Position numbers and translations under genes: made by a program
In this document: piece after piece, positions 26,613-34,597 of the stretch
How positions within the stretch are numbered: position 1 is the stretch's first letter
Layout: every line of letters starts with the position of its first letter
Assembly (NCBI RefSeq): GCF_033095785.1
Contig: NZ_CP137134.1
Span: 2,480,001-2,544,000 of the forward strand
Direction: 5' to 3'
DNA: 64,000 bases
Source: Nitrosospira sp. Is2
GTDB taxonomy: Bacteria > Pseudomonadota > Gammaproteobacteria > Burkholderiales > Nitrosomonadaceae
Notes under the pieces: generated by a model
Databases searched by the model: none
Told to the model about the DNA's origin: nothing
What the model saw: only the letters and a program-made list of their open reading frames with translations

Positions 26613-27241
26613 AGATTTGCCCTTTTTGGTTATATGTCATGTAAACCCAACGTAGTGATTCAGCAATGATTGTGCCTTTCGCCGTGCCCACCCGTCAAGT
26701 AGAGTTTCAGGATTTATCGCCGGCAACGATGGGGAAATAATCTGGGTGGGACTGAGGTAGGAGGCCGAAAAGCTGTCACATAATCCGGTCAGGATTGTGG
26801 GCTATATGACAGCATTGCACGTAACACCGGATTACACCTACACCGCGATGCCCCATAGCGTAATTTCACTGACTCGCGGGTTTCTCAGGGAGGTTGGCCG
26901 CTGCGTCCGCAGGGAGGGTGCGGGCTGCATCGCGCGTCCGGACGAGGAGATCGCTACCTCCCATCCCTCTTGTCCTTCGTCTGCATTGACGTGCCATCAT
27001 GTCAGGCGATCACGACCTGATGGCAAACAAGAAGCATGCAGCGGTTATCACTATATCTCGGCTTCAGTCATAAACACAAAAAATTGACATACGTGAGTAT
27101 TCCCTGAAAAACATTCACGGCAAAACTTCGAAGCAATCTTCTAAATATGTAAATAATACATTGATTAAAATAACAAATATAAAATCAATCGGCAAACCTG
27201 ATATTCCTCCACAAAAAATATGTGAAGTATTATTCATACGA

Positions 27242-27281
27242 CTTCACAAATTCTTCACATTTACCATACATTCCCTTCACA
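27242..27281 (+). promoter_or_regulatory. Four 11-bp-spaced direct repeats (response-regulator-type box) upstream of SulP
   Basis: CTTCACA occurs at 27242, 27253 and 27275, with a degenerate CCATACA at 27264; the period is exactly 11 bp. A -10-like TATGTT is at 27292-27297, 10 bp after the array, with no good -35, as in activator-dependent PhoB-type promoters. The organisation matches the sbtA array at 22912. Confidence 0.65.
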
Positions 27282-27291
27282 TTCCCGATGG

Positions 27292-27297
27292 TATGTT
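27292..27297 (+). promoter_or_regulatory. Probable -10 element of the SulP promoter
   Basis: TATGTT, 4/6 to the sigma-70 consensus, starting 17 bp after the start of the last CTTCACA repeat. The repeats occupy the -35 position, so transcription should need the bound regulator. Confidence 0.45.
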
Positions 27298-27551
27298 AGC
27301 GCCGTCTTTAAAGCTTGAAGAAATTAGGGATATTTTCGTGTCACAAACCGTGACGACATGGTGTCTCGCGCTGCGGCGTGGGGTGTTGTTGACGGGGCCG
27401 TGGATGAGCTTTTAAAGGAACTTGAAGTGACTCTATATAGCCGATTTTCCCACCTTAGATATGAGCGACGGAATACCCAACAGTCCTCCCGTTCATTTTT
27501 TTGCCGGGAATATCTTTTATATCAAATTCTTAACAGGGAAGGACAAGTATC

Positions 27552-28901
27552 ATGAGTTCATATACTTCAGATAAGCCTATTTCACCGCCCGATGACCATT
27601 CACCCAGCGCCACGCCAGACGCGGTAGCCGCGCCGGGATCGGCCGGTTTTCAGGCTAAGTATGTGGCCAGGGACATACAGGCCGGAATTATCTGCGGGGC
27701 GATGGCAATCCCGCTGAGCACAGGCATAGCCATGATGTCAGAGTACCCCATCAAGGTCGCGCTCGCCACGGTGGTGTTTGCGTGCTTTCTCGGTTGGATC
27801 AACTCATTTTTCAAACCGGGCAACTATATCGGTGTGCCTGGGGTCGCGGCGGGTCTTGCACCCGCGTTGGCCTTGGGCGTGCACTCGTTCGGCATTGAAA
27901 ATATGGCGTTCTGTATTTTCCTCACCGCGGCCATGCAGGCAGTGGTGTGGAAGTATAACTGGCAACGGTACATTATGCTTGCGGTGCCGGTATACCTGGT
28001 GGAAGGGTTACTCGCCGGGATAGGCTTGAAAATCGCGCTCAAGTTCGTGACATTTACTTATGAGCTCCCGGCTGGGCAGGAGGAGGCGGAGGTATTCTGG
28101 AATGGCGCCCGGATACAGATGGTTCTTGTATCCCTGGCTGGCTTCGCCGGTTTTGTGTATCTGTTCTCGAAATTCAAGGATACCAAGCCAGCAATCCCGT
28201 ACTTCCTTTTAATAGCTGCAAGCGTAGTCGTGGCGCAGTTCATGGCGGTTCCCATGCTGCATGTGGATGACGTCGAATTGAAGCTTGCCCTTCCAATACC
28301 CCATGTTGAAAACGCGATGATGTGGGTTTATATGATCGGATTCTGCGCAATGCTGGCAACGATCGACGTGATAGAACAGGTGATGAGCAATGCGGCGATC
28401 GAAAAAATCGATCCCCTGGGTCGCAAGTGCAATACCAACAACAGCTTGTTCTCTATCTGGCTCTCCAATATGGGTTCCAGCTTCTTCGGTGGCATGACCA
28501 ACCTTGACGGCCTAGCTAAAAGCACCACCAACAAGCTGGCCGGCGCATATACAAAGTTTTCCAATCTCGTAGTCGGTCTAGTCATTGCCTTCTTCGTGAT
28601 GAACACTCATTACCTTGAGTTTTTACCGAAATTTTCGCTCGCGGCAATAATGATTTTCTCCGGCTGGAAAATGATCATGGGACTGTGGCATGTTGCACAC
28701 TATGGGCAATACGCTTTAATCCTCGCCACCGTTACCGGTTTGCTGGTTTTCAAAATCGGTATCTTCGAGGGCATGATTGTGGCACTGACGGTGCATGGCC
28801 TCATCAACTACATCGTGTTCAAGCAAGCCGGAAAGATTCCCGGAAAGGTCATTATCAAGAAGTATTTCGAGAAATTCTCGACCGGTGGCGGAGCTGACTG
28901 A
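27552..28901 (+). CDS. SulP (SLC26-type) anion transporter without STAS domain
   Basis: A 449-residue inner-membrane protein with about 12-14 hydrophobic segments of the SulP family. The core begins RDIQAGIICGAMAIPLSTGIAMM and includes SNMGSSFFGGMTNLDGLAKS, the region forming the substrate site. The N-terminus is a Pro/Ser-rich tail of about 35 residues. The cytoplasmic STAS domain found in most SulP proteins (including cyanobacterial BicA) is missing; the chain ends about 20 residues after the last helix. Bicarbonate is the likely substrate from the context with SbtA and a CA-like gene, but sulfate or another anion is possible. A strong terminator follows. Confidence 0.87.
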   Translation: MSSYTSDKPISPPDDHSPSATPDAVAAPGSAGFQAKYVARDIQAGIICGAMAIPLSTGIAMMSEYPIKVALATVVFACFLGWINSFFKPGNYIGVPGVAAGLAPALALGVHSFGIENMAFCIFLTAAMQAVVWKYNWQRYIMLAVPVYLVEGLLAGIGLKIALKFVTFTYELPAGQEEAEVFWNGARIQMVLVSLAGFAGFVYLFSKFKDTKPAIPYFLLIAASVVVAQFMAVPMLHVDDVELKLALPIPHVENAMMWVYMIGFCAMLATIDVIEQVMSNAAIEKIDPLGRKCNTNNSLFSIWLSNMGSSFFGGMTNLDGLAKSTTNKLAGAYTKFSNLVVGLVIAFFVMNTHYLEFLPKFSLAAIMIFSGWKMIMGLWHVAHYGQYALILATVTGLLVFKIGIFEGMIVALTVHGLINYIVFKQAGKIPGKVIIKKYFEKFSTGGGAD

Positions 28902-28919
28902 GTAAAACGTTAATATTGC

Positions 28920-28950
28920 ATGGCGGGCGTTAATGCGCCCGCCATTTTTT
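28920..28950 (+). terminator. Rho-independent terminator after the SulP gene
   Basis: A 10-bp GC-rich stem ATGGCGGGCG (28920-28929)/CGCCCGCCAT (28936-28945) with a 6-base loop, followed by a run of six T. It lies between sulP and usp, so usp expression from the SulP promoter requires read-through. Confidence 0.9.
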
Positions 28951-28982
28951 ATGAATCATCAGATAAATACAGGAGTTCACAA

Positions 28983-29405
28983 ATGTATAGAAAGATCATG
29001 GCTGCTATCGCTGATGATGATATTTCCTGGAACGCGCTCCAAGAGGCCATCCAGATCGCAACCGCCAATGACGCCGAACTATGCGTCGTTCATGCGTCAT
29101 CCACCGCGGACGATGATGAGAAAAACCGCAATAGCAAGCAGATGGGGGCAGATTTGCTGCAGCGAGCAAAGTTAGCCGCGGGTGAAAAACTAGAGGTCGA
29201 GACTCGTTTATTGGAAGCGGAGGGAGAATTTGGCCTGAAGGGCATTTCAGAAGCCATAGCCACTGCCGCAACTGAGTGGGATGCGGACTTGCTGGTCGTG
29301 GGTACCAAAGGTCGGCGGGGTTTGGAGCGCCTGGTGATTGGTTCCGTAGCGGAGCAGCTTGTCAGCGCGGTAGGCACCTCCATTTTATTGGCTCGCTCGC
29401 GTTAA
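28983..29405 (+). CDS. Universal stress protein, UspA family
   Basis: A 140-residue single-domain Usp. Start 28983 has AGGAG at good spacing; the open frame upstream to 28920 runs through the terminator and is not coding. The ATP-binding pattern G-2x-G-9x-G-[S/T] is seen as VVGTKGRRGLERLVIGSVAEQLV. It follows the SulP gene after a terminator; SulP-Usp neighbours are common, and a regulatory contact with the transporter is possible but not shown. Confidence 0.92.
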   Translation: MYRKIMAAIADDDISWNALQEAIQIATANDAELCVVHASSTADDDEKNRNSKQMGADLLQRAKLAAGEKLEVETRLLEAEGEFGLKGISEAIATAATEWDADLLVVGTKGRRGLERLVIGSVAEQLVSAVGTSILLARSR

Positions 29406-29438
29406 CCCAGAACTCACGTAAAAAATTTTTGTCCTAAT

Positions 29439-29519
29439 TGTGAAGAAAATGTGGACAAAGCATTAAATACTTGTGAACTTGTGAAAAATGTGTATACTTC
29501 ATGTTAAGTAATTGTGAAG
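29439..29519 (-). promoter_or_regulatory. Cluster of TGTGAAG repeats in 11-bp phase, inverted relative to the other arrays
   Basis: Phase one: TGTGAAG at 29439, TGTGGAC at 29450, a poor match at 29461, TGTGAAC at 29472. Phase two: TGTGAAA at 29480, TGTATAC at 29491 (degenerate), TGTTAAG at 29502, TGTGAAG at 29513. Read on the minus strand, phase two has the same strong-strong-weak-strong order as the arrays at 22912 and 27242. The cluster covers a plausible plus-strand promoter (TTGTGA 29471-29476, 16 bp, TATACT 29493-29498), so here the protein could repress. Confidence 0.55.
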
Positions 29520-29520
29520 T

Positions 29521-29781
29521 ATGTCTCACCCTACAAACAGGGTGGTTTTTAAACAACCTTTTTGGAGATCTCCCGTGAAAACGATTTTCGCTTTGATCTT
29601 GCCTGTAAGTCTCGTCTTGCTTTGGGCTTTTCCGATTTTTACGTCTGGGCAATTCAGTCTGGGTTGGTTCGCCGTGGATTTCTTGCTTGTCATGGCAACT
29701 TATCTGGCGCTGGCTCACCCCCATCTGTTTCGCGGTATAGCCCGCCGGCACAGAACGCTTGCGACCCGCGCCTTGGCGTAA
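29521..29781 (+). CDS. Small two-helix membrane protein, unknown function
   Basis: Up to 86 residues, with two hydrophobic segments (KTIFALILPVSLVLLWAF and LGWFAVDFLLVMATYLALA) and a basic C-terminus (ARRHRTLATRALA). ATG 29521 lies directly on the last repeat of the operator cluster. GTG 29575, with GGAG eight bases upstream, is an alternative and would give 68 residues. I do not recognise a family. It lies downstream of SulP-usp, and its promoter carries the same repeat motif. Confidence 0.55.
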   Translation: MSHPTNRVVFKQPFWRSPVKTIFALILPVSLVLLWAFPIFTSGQFSLGWFAVDFLLVMATYLALAHPHLFRGIARRHRTLATRALA

Positions 29782-29921
29782 GCGCGTATGACCGAGTATA
29801 GGGCGGAAAGATGATTCTTGTCCGCCCATGCTTGAAATAGAGTTACGTGAATGAGTTCAGTGGTTGAAGAATGCTGTTTCGTAAATTCCTGGTAAATCCC
29901 TTCGTGTTCAGTGAAATTGAA

Positions 29922-30347
29922 ATGAGAAATAGACTACTTAAAGTACTTCTCCCCACGAGCTTGCTACTCGCCGTTTTTCCCGTTTTTGCGGCGCAGCAAG
30001 CCGGCAAGGCGCCCCCAGAAGCTGCCATCTCCTGCATACAAAATGTGATTGATGAGCGGGACACGTCCTTGGCAAATATGGCTGCTGGTTGGTCATCGTC
30101 CGTTAAGGAAGCGCTGGAGGCACGACGTGACGCGGAAAAAGCAAGTTGGGAAGTTGCCGACTACAAGGGGCGGCGCGTCGCTCAGAGAAAGGCTTGGGGC
30201 GATTATGACAAGGTCCTTCGTGCGGCAAATAAGACGAAAACCAAGGAACGGGTTCAGGCATGGAAGAAATTCGATAACGATCGCCAGCAATGTGAGGTTT
30301 ATTCCCCCGAGATGGTGACCGGCAGTACAGTCGATAAAAATATTTAA
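29922..30347 (+). CDS. Hypothetical periplasmic protein
   Basis: About 141 residues from ATG 29922: a Sec signal peptide (MRNRLLKVLLPTSLLLAVF, cleavage after VFAA) and a mature helical, charged domain rich in Ala, Lys and Arg (about residues 45-125) with coiled-coil-like periodicity. Two cysteines (AISCIQNV and RQQCEVY) flank the helical part and could form a disulfide. The frame is open from 29871, but that adds a tail before the signal peptide. No family recognised. Confidence 0.65.
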   Translation: MRNRLLKVLLPTSLLLAVFPVFAAQQAGKAPPEAAISCIQNVIDERDTSLANMAAGWSSSVKEALEARRDAEKASWEVADYKGRRVAQRKAWGDYDKVLRAANKTKTKERVQAWKKFDNDRQQCEVYSPEMVTGSTVDKNI

Positions 30348-30618
30348 GTAGCGAGTAACAATCAAATCGATCAATCCGCCCACGAGCGGGAGTATTGCCC
30401 AAGCAATAATTTGCATTGAAGTTCAACAATTAAAAGTAGGGAAAAAATGTTAGGAAAGGTCGCCTGAAGGACGTCTTCAACGGATTGGGCGTTGAGCAGT
30501 TGATTGGGGCCAGACGGTGGAAGGCTTAAACCTTATTCTAATTTGGATACTGACTTAATTTACGTCCGGGCGTTAACAACTTATATTTTTTTAACCTCTT
30601 TCTATCAATTACCTAATC

Positions 30619-31209
30619 ATGTTAAAAACATCTAATTCCACCAGCACCTTTCTGTATTTTGCATACGGCGCCAATATGTTATCCCGTAGGCTCACAGCCC
30701 CGGACAGAGCGCCATCGGCTGTTGCTATAGACCTTGGCTTTGTCGAGGGACGCCGATTCTCCTTCGGTAAAGTGAGTCGCGACAAGTCCGGCAAATGCGA
30801 TCTCGAGGCAACGGGTAACCCTCACGACAGAGCATATGGCGTTCTCTTCAAGGTAAATGTAAAAGACAAGCCCAATCTTGATGTAGCGGAAGGGCTTGGC
30901 ATTGGATATAGCGAGGCGAAGATCCAAGTAGTTACGGCAACAGGTGTCTATACCGCACTAACCTATGTCGCCAGCTATAGGGAAGATCCGCTTCTGCCTT
31001 ACCAATGGTACAAAGCATCCGTGCTATCGGGTGCCGTTGAGCATGGCCTTCCGTATGAATATATTGAATGGCTGCGGACTTTTGAAGCACAACCTGACGC
31101 GAACGCGAAGCGTCGCACCGAGCGGGAAGCCTTGATTTTCGGTGATTTGCCACTCCATCGGTTCCAGTTCGACATGGGTGTGCGTCAGGCCGCAGTCAAC
31201 GAAGCTTAA
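30619..31209 (+). CDS. Gamma-glutamylcyclotransferase-like (GGCT/AIG2 fold) protein
   Basis: A 196-residue protein with the GGCT nucleotide-like signature YFAYGANM at residues 13-20, then RRFSFGKVS and a central AYGVLFKVNVKDKPNLDVAEGLGIGY, where the family places the catalytic glutamate. Such proteins cyclise gamma-glutamyl compounds to 5-oxoproline, but bacterial members are rarely tested. It is monocistronic and convergent with rsgA. Confidence 0.82.
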   Translation: MLKTSNSTSTFLYFAYGANMLSRRLTAPDRAPSAVAIDLGFVEGRRFSFGKVSRDKSGKCDLEATGNPHDRAYGVLFKVNVKDKPNLDVAEGLGIGYSEAKIQVVTATGVYTALTYVASYREDPLLPYQWYKASVLSGAVEHGLPYEYIEWLRTFEAQPDANAKRRTEREALIFGDLPLHRFQFDMGVRQAAVNEA

Positions 31210-31244
31210 GTAGGAAAAATTCTTTATTTCGGCCTCAAAACTCG

Positions 31245-31273
31245 GCGAGCGGAATTTATTAAGTTCCGCTCGC
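31245..31273. terminator. Bidirectional hairpin between convergent genes
   Basis: A 10-bp stem GCGAGCGGAA (31245-31254)/TTCCGCTCGC (31264-31273) with a 9-base loop, between the GGCT-like gene (+) and rsgA (-). Only a short T-run exists on the minus side, so termination strength is uncertain. Confidence 0.6.
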
Positions 31274-31308
31274 TGTAAAACCGGCTAAAACCGATCTGTT
31301 CTAAAAGC

Positions 31309-32220
31309 TCATGGTGGGCTCCCCGCGGTGCCTGCCTGCAGCAGTTTTTGATAAAAAGTAACGCGTCGCCCACTGATCTTCCCCTCCCGCATTGCCTGCG
31401 TAAGCGCACATCCAGGTTCACATCCATGACGGCAATTATTGAACCTGCATTGTCCGATGTAGGGACGAAATTCAATAAATCCCCACGCCAGTTCCTCGAC
31501 ATTCAAATGATATAGACCAAATTCCTGCATGCCCGGGGAATCAATGAGTCCGCTATCGTCGTCGAGATAATAGAGTTTGGCGTGCGTCGTGGTATGCCGC
31601 CCGGTATCGAGCGCAACGGAAATATCAGCAGTCGCCCGTTCGGCCGCGGGTACGAGCGCGTTGACTAGAGTCGATTTGCCCATGCCGGACTGGCCTATGA
31701 GAATACTTAGATGACCATGCAGGTGGGGTAATAACGGGACGCTATCGTTTTTTGCACTAAGCTGTAGCACGGGGTAACCCAGTTCGCGGTAGAGGGCGAG
31801 GGTAGAAAAGGCGTGGCGGGATGGTTCAATCAGGTCAGCCTTATTGCATACGAGCAGTACCTTTAACTTCTGCTGCTCAGCAGCCGCAATACAGTGGTTA
31901 ACCATCTCCTCGCTAAAACTCGGAACAGCGGCGACGACGATAACCAATTGGGTGACGTTCGCGGCGATGAGTTTCTGACGGGCCGCGTCGCTGCGGTACA
32001 GCACTGACGTGCGGGGCAGTATCTCCTCTATTACCCCCTGCCCGGACGCCGATGGTCGGACTTTCACCCTGTCGCCGCATGCTGCGCCTCCCTTTTTGCC
32101 GCGCATGACGCAAGACAAAACTGTGCCGTTAGTGGCGCTAATGAGAAAATTTCTACCAAACGCGGCGACTATTTGTCCGGTAATGAGCGCCGCCGCTGAG
32201 GTAGAGTGAACCGGTCTCAA
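31309..32220 (-). CDS. rsgA: RsgA, ribosome small-subunit-dependent GTPase
   Basis: A circularly permuted GTPase of 303 residues involved in late 30S maturation. Order of motifs: N-terminal OB-fold (IVAAFGRNFLISA), G4 CNKADL, then G1 GQSGMGKSTLVNAL, then G3 DSPGMQEFGL, then a zinc-finger-like region with CRFNNCRHGCEPGCAL. The order G4-G1-G3 is diagnostic. The start overlaps the stop of the pterin dehydratase gene by four bases. Confidence 0.97.
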   Translation of the reverse strand: MRPVHSTSAAALITGQIVAAFGRNFLISATNGTVLSCVMRGKKGGAACGDRVKVRPSASGQGVIEEILPRTSVLYRSDAARQKLIAANVTQLVIVVAAVPSFSEEMVNHCIAAAEQQKLKVLLVCNKADLIEPSRHAFSTLALYRELGYPVLQLSAKNDSVPLLPHLHGHLSILIGQSGMGKSTLVNALVPAAERATADISVALDTGRHTTTHAKLYYLDDDSGLIDSPGMQEFGLYHLNVEELAWGFIEFRPYIGQCRFNNCRHGCEPGCALTQAMREGKISGRRVTFYQKLLQAGTAGSPP

Positions 32221-32555
32221 ATCGTGAACAGCGTATCAACCTTGGCGGCGCAAATAAAATCGTTCTCTGATAGCCCACCAATTGCGTGCGTGGTGTATTC
32301 CACTCTGCATTTATTGTAGCCCACTATCAGATCGGGGTGATGGTCTTCTCGATGAGAGATCCAGGCAACCGCGTTGACAAAGGCAGTCGTCTGATAATAA
32401 TTCTTGAAATGAAAGTCTTTCCGGATCGTTTTCTCTAGGAACTCCCATCCGTCAAGTTGCTCCATCAGTATGGCGACTTCGCTGGCAGAGAGTGGCGGCA
32501 TAACACCCTCGCAAGGTTTGCACTTCTTATGCGCAAGGTCACCTGTATCGCTCAT
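32217..32555 (-). CDS. phhB: 4a-hydroxytetrahydrobiopterin dehydratase (PCD/PhhB family)
   Basis: A 112-residue pterin-4a-carbinolamine dehydratase. The active-site motif EDHHPDLIVGYNKCRVEYTT is intact (two adjacent His, Pro-Asp, then the conserved strand), followed by HAIGGLSENDF. It recycles the cofactor of aromatic amino acid hydroxylases, but no hydroxylase gene is nearby; in many such bacteria the role is unclear. It is translationally coupled to rsgA and follows the M48 protease gene after a 41-bp gap. Confidence 0.94.
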   Translation of the reverse strand: MSDTGDLAHKKCKPCEGVMPPLSASEVAILMEQLDGWEFLEKTIRKDFHFKNYYQTTAFVNAVAWISHREDHHPDLIVGYNKCRVEYTTHAIGGLSENDFICAAKVDTLFTI

Positions 32556-32596
32556 TTTAACTCCTCTTAGTAATTAATAAGATCCCGGGTACGCGA

Positions 32597-33859
32597 TCAA
32601 ACCGTATTTTGCGCCAAGCTCTGAAGACGCGATATCCTGAGCGCGGCCGGCGGATGTGAATCATAAAACGCCGAATGCAAGGGATCGGGCGTAAGCGTCG
32701 ACGCATTATCCTGGTAAAGTTTCACCAATGCCCGGGTGAGATCAGTAGCCGAAGCATTGTGCGCGGCGTACTCGTCGGCCTCGAATTCATGCCGCCGTGA
32801 ATATACGCTGGCCAACGGCTGAAACAGGAACGTGAATACGGGCATGACGATAAAAAATAATAACAGCGCCATTGCCGGGGAGGGTATTGATGAAACCGAA
32901 ACCCCCAGCCCCTCGTAAAACCAGCTTTGCTGCATCAAGTAGCCCAGTACCCACAAGAATACAAGGCTCATCGAAAAACTTAACGCGATGCGTTTGATAA
33001 CGTGATGACGCTTGAAGTGGCCTAGCTCATGCGCGAGCACCGCCTCAATTTCAGAAATATCGAGACGGGAAAGCAACGTATCGAAAAAAACAATTCGTTT
33101 GGTTTTACCGAAACCAGTGAAATAAGCGTTACCATGGTTGCTGCGGCGTGAGCCATCCATCACAAAAAGGCCGCTGGATTTGAAGCCACATTTCCGCATC
33201 AGCTGTTCGACGCGTGTTTTGAGGGACGTATCAGCGAGAGGGGTGAATTTGTTGAAAATTGGCGCGATCCAGGTGGGAAATATGGCAAGCAAAACGATAT
33301 TGAAGGCCATCCATGCAAGCCATGCATAAAACCACCAGTTCGGACCCATTTTCTCCATCAGCCACAACACGCCCAGGATCAGCGGCACGCCAAGCAGGAT
33401 CGCCAAAAAGCTCTGTTTAGCGAGGTCGAGAAAAAACATGCGGGGTGTCATTTTGTTAAAACCAAACTGCTCTTCGATGACGAATGCTCGGTAGTAACCT
33501 ATAGGAATTCCAAGTGCACTCATCAGCAATATGGTGCTGATTATAAGCGCCGTGCCGTGCATGATTGGATCGTCTAACCAACCCGACCAAAAAGCAGTTA
33601 GCGCACTCAATCCGCCCCCTAAAGTAAGTATCAGCAAAACCATCGCTTCCAGGGACATGCTCAGATATCCCAGTCGGGTCTTGGCGCATGTATAGTCCGC
33701 GGCCTTCTGATGCGCTTCGAGCGTAATTTGGGAAGAAAAATTCGCAGGTACGTGGCCGCGGTTCGCCCGAACATGGCGGATATGGCGCGTTGCCAGCCAC
33801 ATCCTCGTAATCAGGGTTAAGATCAGGGCGGCAAGAAAGACGGCTGAGAAAGTTTGCAT
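32597..33859 (-). CDS. M48-family membrane metalloprotease (Ste24/CAAX prenyl protease 1-like)
   Basis: A 420-residue membrane protein with several helices, the zinc site HELGHFKRHH near residue 280 and the third ligand Glu in FEADEYAAHNA near residue 355. Its length and the long N-terminal membrane region match the Ste24-like group rather than HtpX (about 290 residues). It probably takes part in membrane-protein quality control. It is divergent from orn and upstream of phhB-rsgA on the same strand. Confidence 0.92.
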   Translation of the reverse strand: MQTFSAVFLAALILTLITRMWLATRHIRHVRANRGHVPANFSSQITLEAHQKAADYTCAKTRLGYLSMSLEAMVLLILTLGGGLSALTAFWSGWLDDPIMHGTALIISTILLMSALGIPIGYYRAFVIEEQFGFNKMTPRMFFLDLAKQSFLAILLGVPLILGVLWLMEKMGPNWWFYAWLAWMAFNIVLLAIFPTWIAPIFNKFTPLADTSLKTRVEQLMRKCGFKSSGLFVMDGSRRSNHGNAYFTGFGKTKRIVFFDTLLSRLDISEIEAVLAHELGHFKRHHVIKRIALSFSMSLVFLWVLGYLMQQSWFYEGLGVSVSSIPSPAMALLLFFIVMPVFTFLFQPLASVYSRRHEFEADEYAAHNASATDLTRALVKLYQDNASTLTPDPLHSAFYDSHPPAALRISRLQSLAQNTV

Positions 33860-33970
33860 GATCGACAGGATGGCTATGGTCCTCTGCTTCCAACATTAAA
33901 AAGTCACGGTGACGGCTCAGTACCGATATGACACAATTACATATTGAAAATTCCGTAAGTGGTTTCCATT

Positions 33971-34516
33971 ATGGCACAAGATATCAACAACCTCATCTGG
34001 ATAGATATGGAAATGAGCGGTCTTTGCCCGCAGACTGACCGTATCCTCGAAGTCGCTCTGGTGGTAACCGATTCGCAGTTGGGTGTCATCGCCGAGGCGC
34101 CGGTGCTGGTCATATCCCAGCCGGATACGGTACTCAATGATATGGACAGCTGGAATAAGTCAACGCATTCAAAATCCGGCCTGATTGACAAGGTGAGATC
34201 ATCCATCCTCACGGAGGAGGCCGCGGAAGAACGCATGATCGCGTTTCTGCAAGACCATGTTCCTCCCGGAATCTCACCCATGTGCGGCAACTCGATCTGT
34301 CAGGATCGCCGCTTTTTGGCCCGGTGCATGCCACAGCTGGAAGAATATTTCCACTACCGAAATCTGGACGTTAGCACCCTGAAGGAGCTGGCAAAACGCT
34401 GGAAGCCAGACATTCTTGCAGGCCTCGAGAAATTGGGCAAGCACGAGGCGCTCGCGGATATCTACGACTCAATTGCCGAAATGAAGTACTACCGTCGGAC
34501 GTTTATCAACGCATAG
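33971..34516 (+). CDS. orn: Oligoribonuclease
   Basis: A 3'-5' exonuclease of the DEDDh family, 181 residues, that degrades 2-5-mer RNAs including pGpG. The first acidic motif is IWIDMEMSGL; further family motifs are CPQTDRILEVALVVTD, the NSICQDRRFLARCMP region and the late HEALADIYDSIAE carrying the catalytic His and Asp. ATG 33971 (MAQDINN) is preferred to 33959. It is divergent from the M48 protease gene. Confidence 0.97.
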   Translation: MAQDINNLIWIDMEMSGLCPQTDRILEVALVVTDSQLGVIAEAPVLVISQPDTVLNDMDSWNKSTHSKSGLIDKVRSSILTEEAAEERMIAFLQDHVPPGISPMCGNSICQDRRFLARCMPQLEEYFHYRNLDVSTLKELAKRWKPDILAGLEKLGKHEALADIYDSIAEMKYYRRTFINA

Positions 34517-34597
34517 GCAATTGAATAGCGCGACGAGACTAGAAATAATTTCCGGTTGAGGTAGCTTCAATCCTATCCCCATTCAAGGAAAACACCT

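Larger units (their letters stand above)
26613..27551. other. Intergenic region, 0.94 kb, upstream of the SulP gene
   Basis: No supported gene; the frames at 26797-27087 and 27161-27415 look non-coding. From 27.09 kb the DNA becomes AT-rich and holds the repeat array at 27242-27281 with its -10 at 27292. The SulP leader would be about 250 nt. A further TGTGAAG in opposite orientation is at 27221. A small hairpin with stem GCCATCA/TGATGGC lies near 26993-27023. Confidence 0.6.

Noticed and set aside
26797..27087. 96-codon frame upstream of SulP
   Set aside because: No SD or family features; Cys/His/Arg-rich composition typical of non-coding translation.
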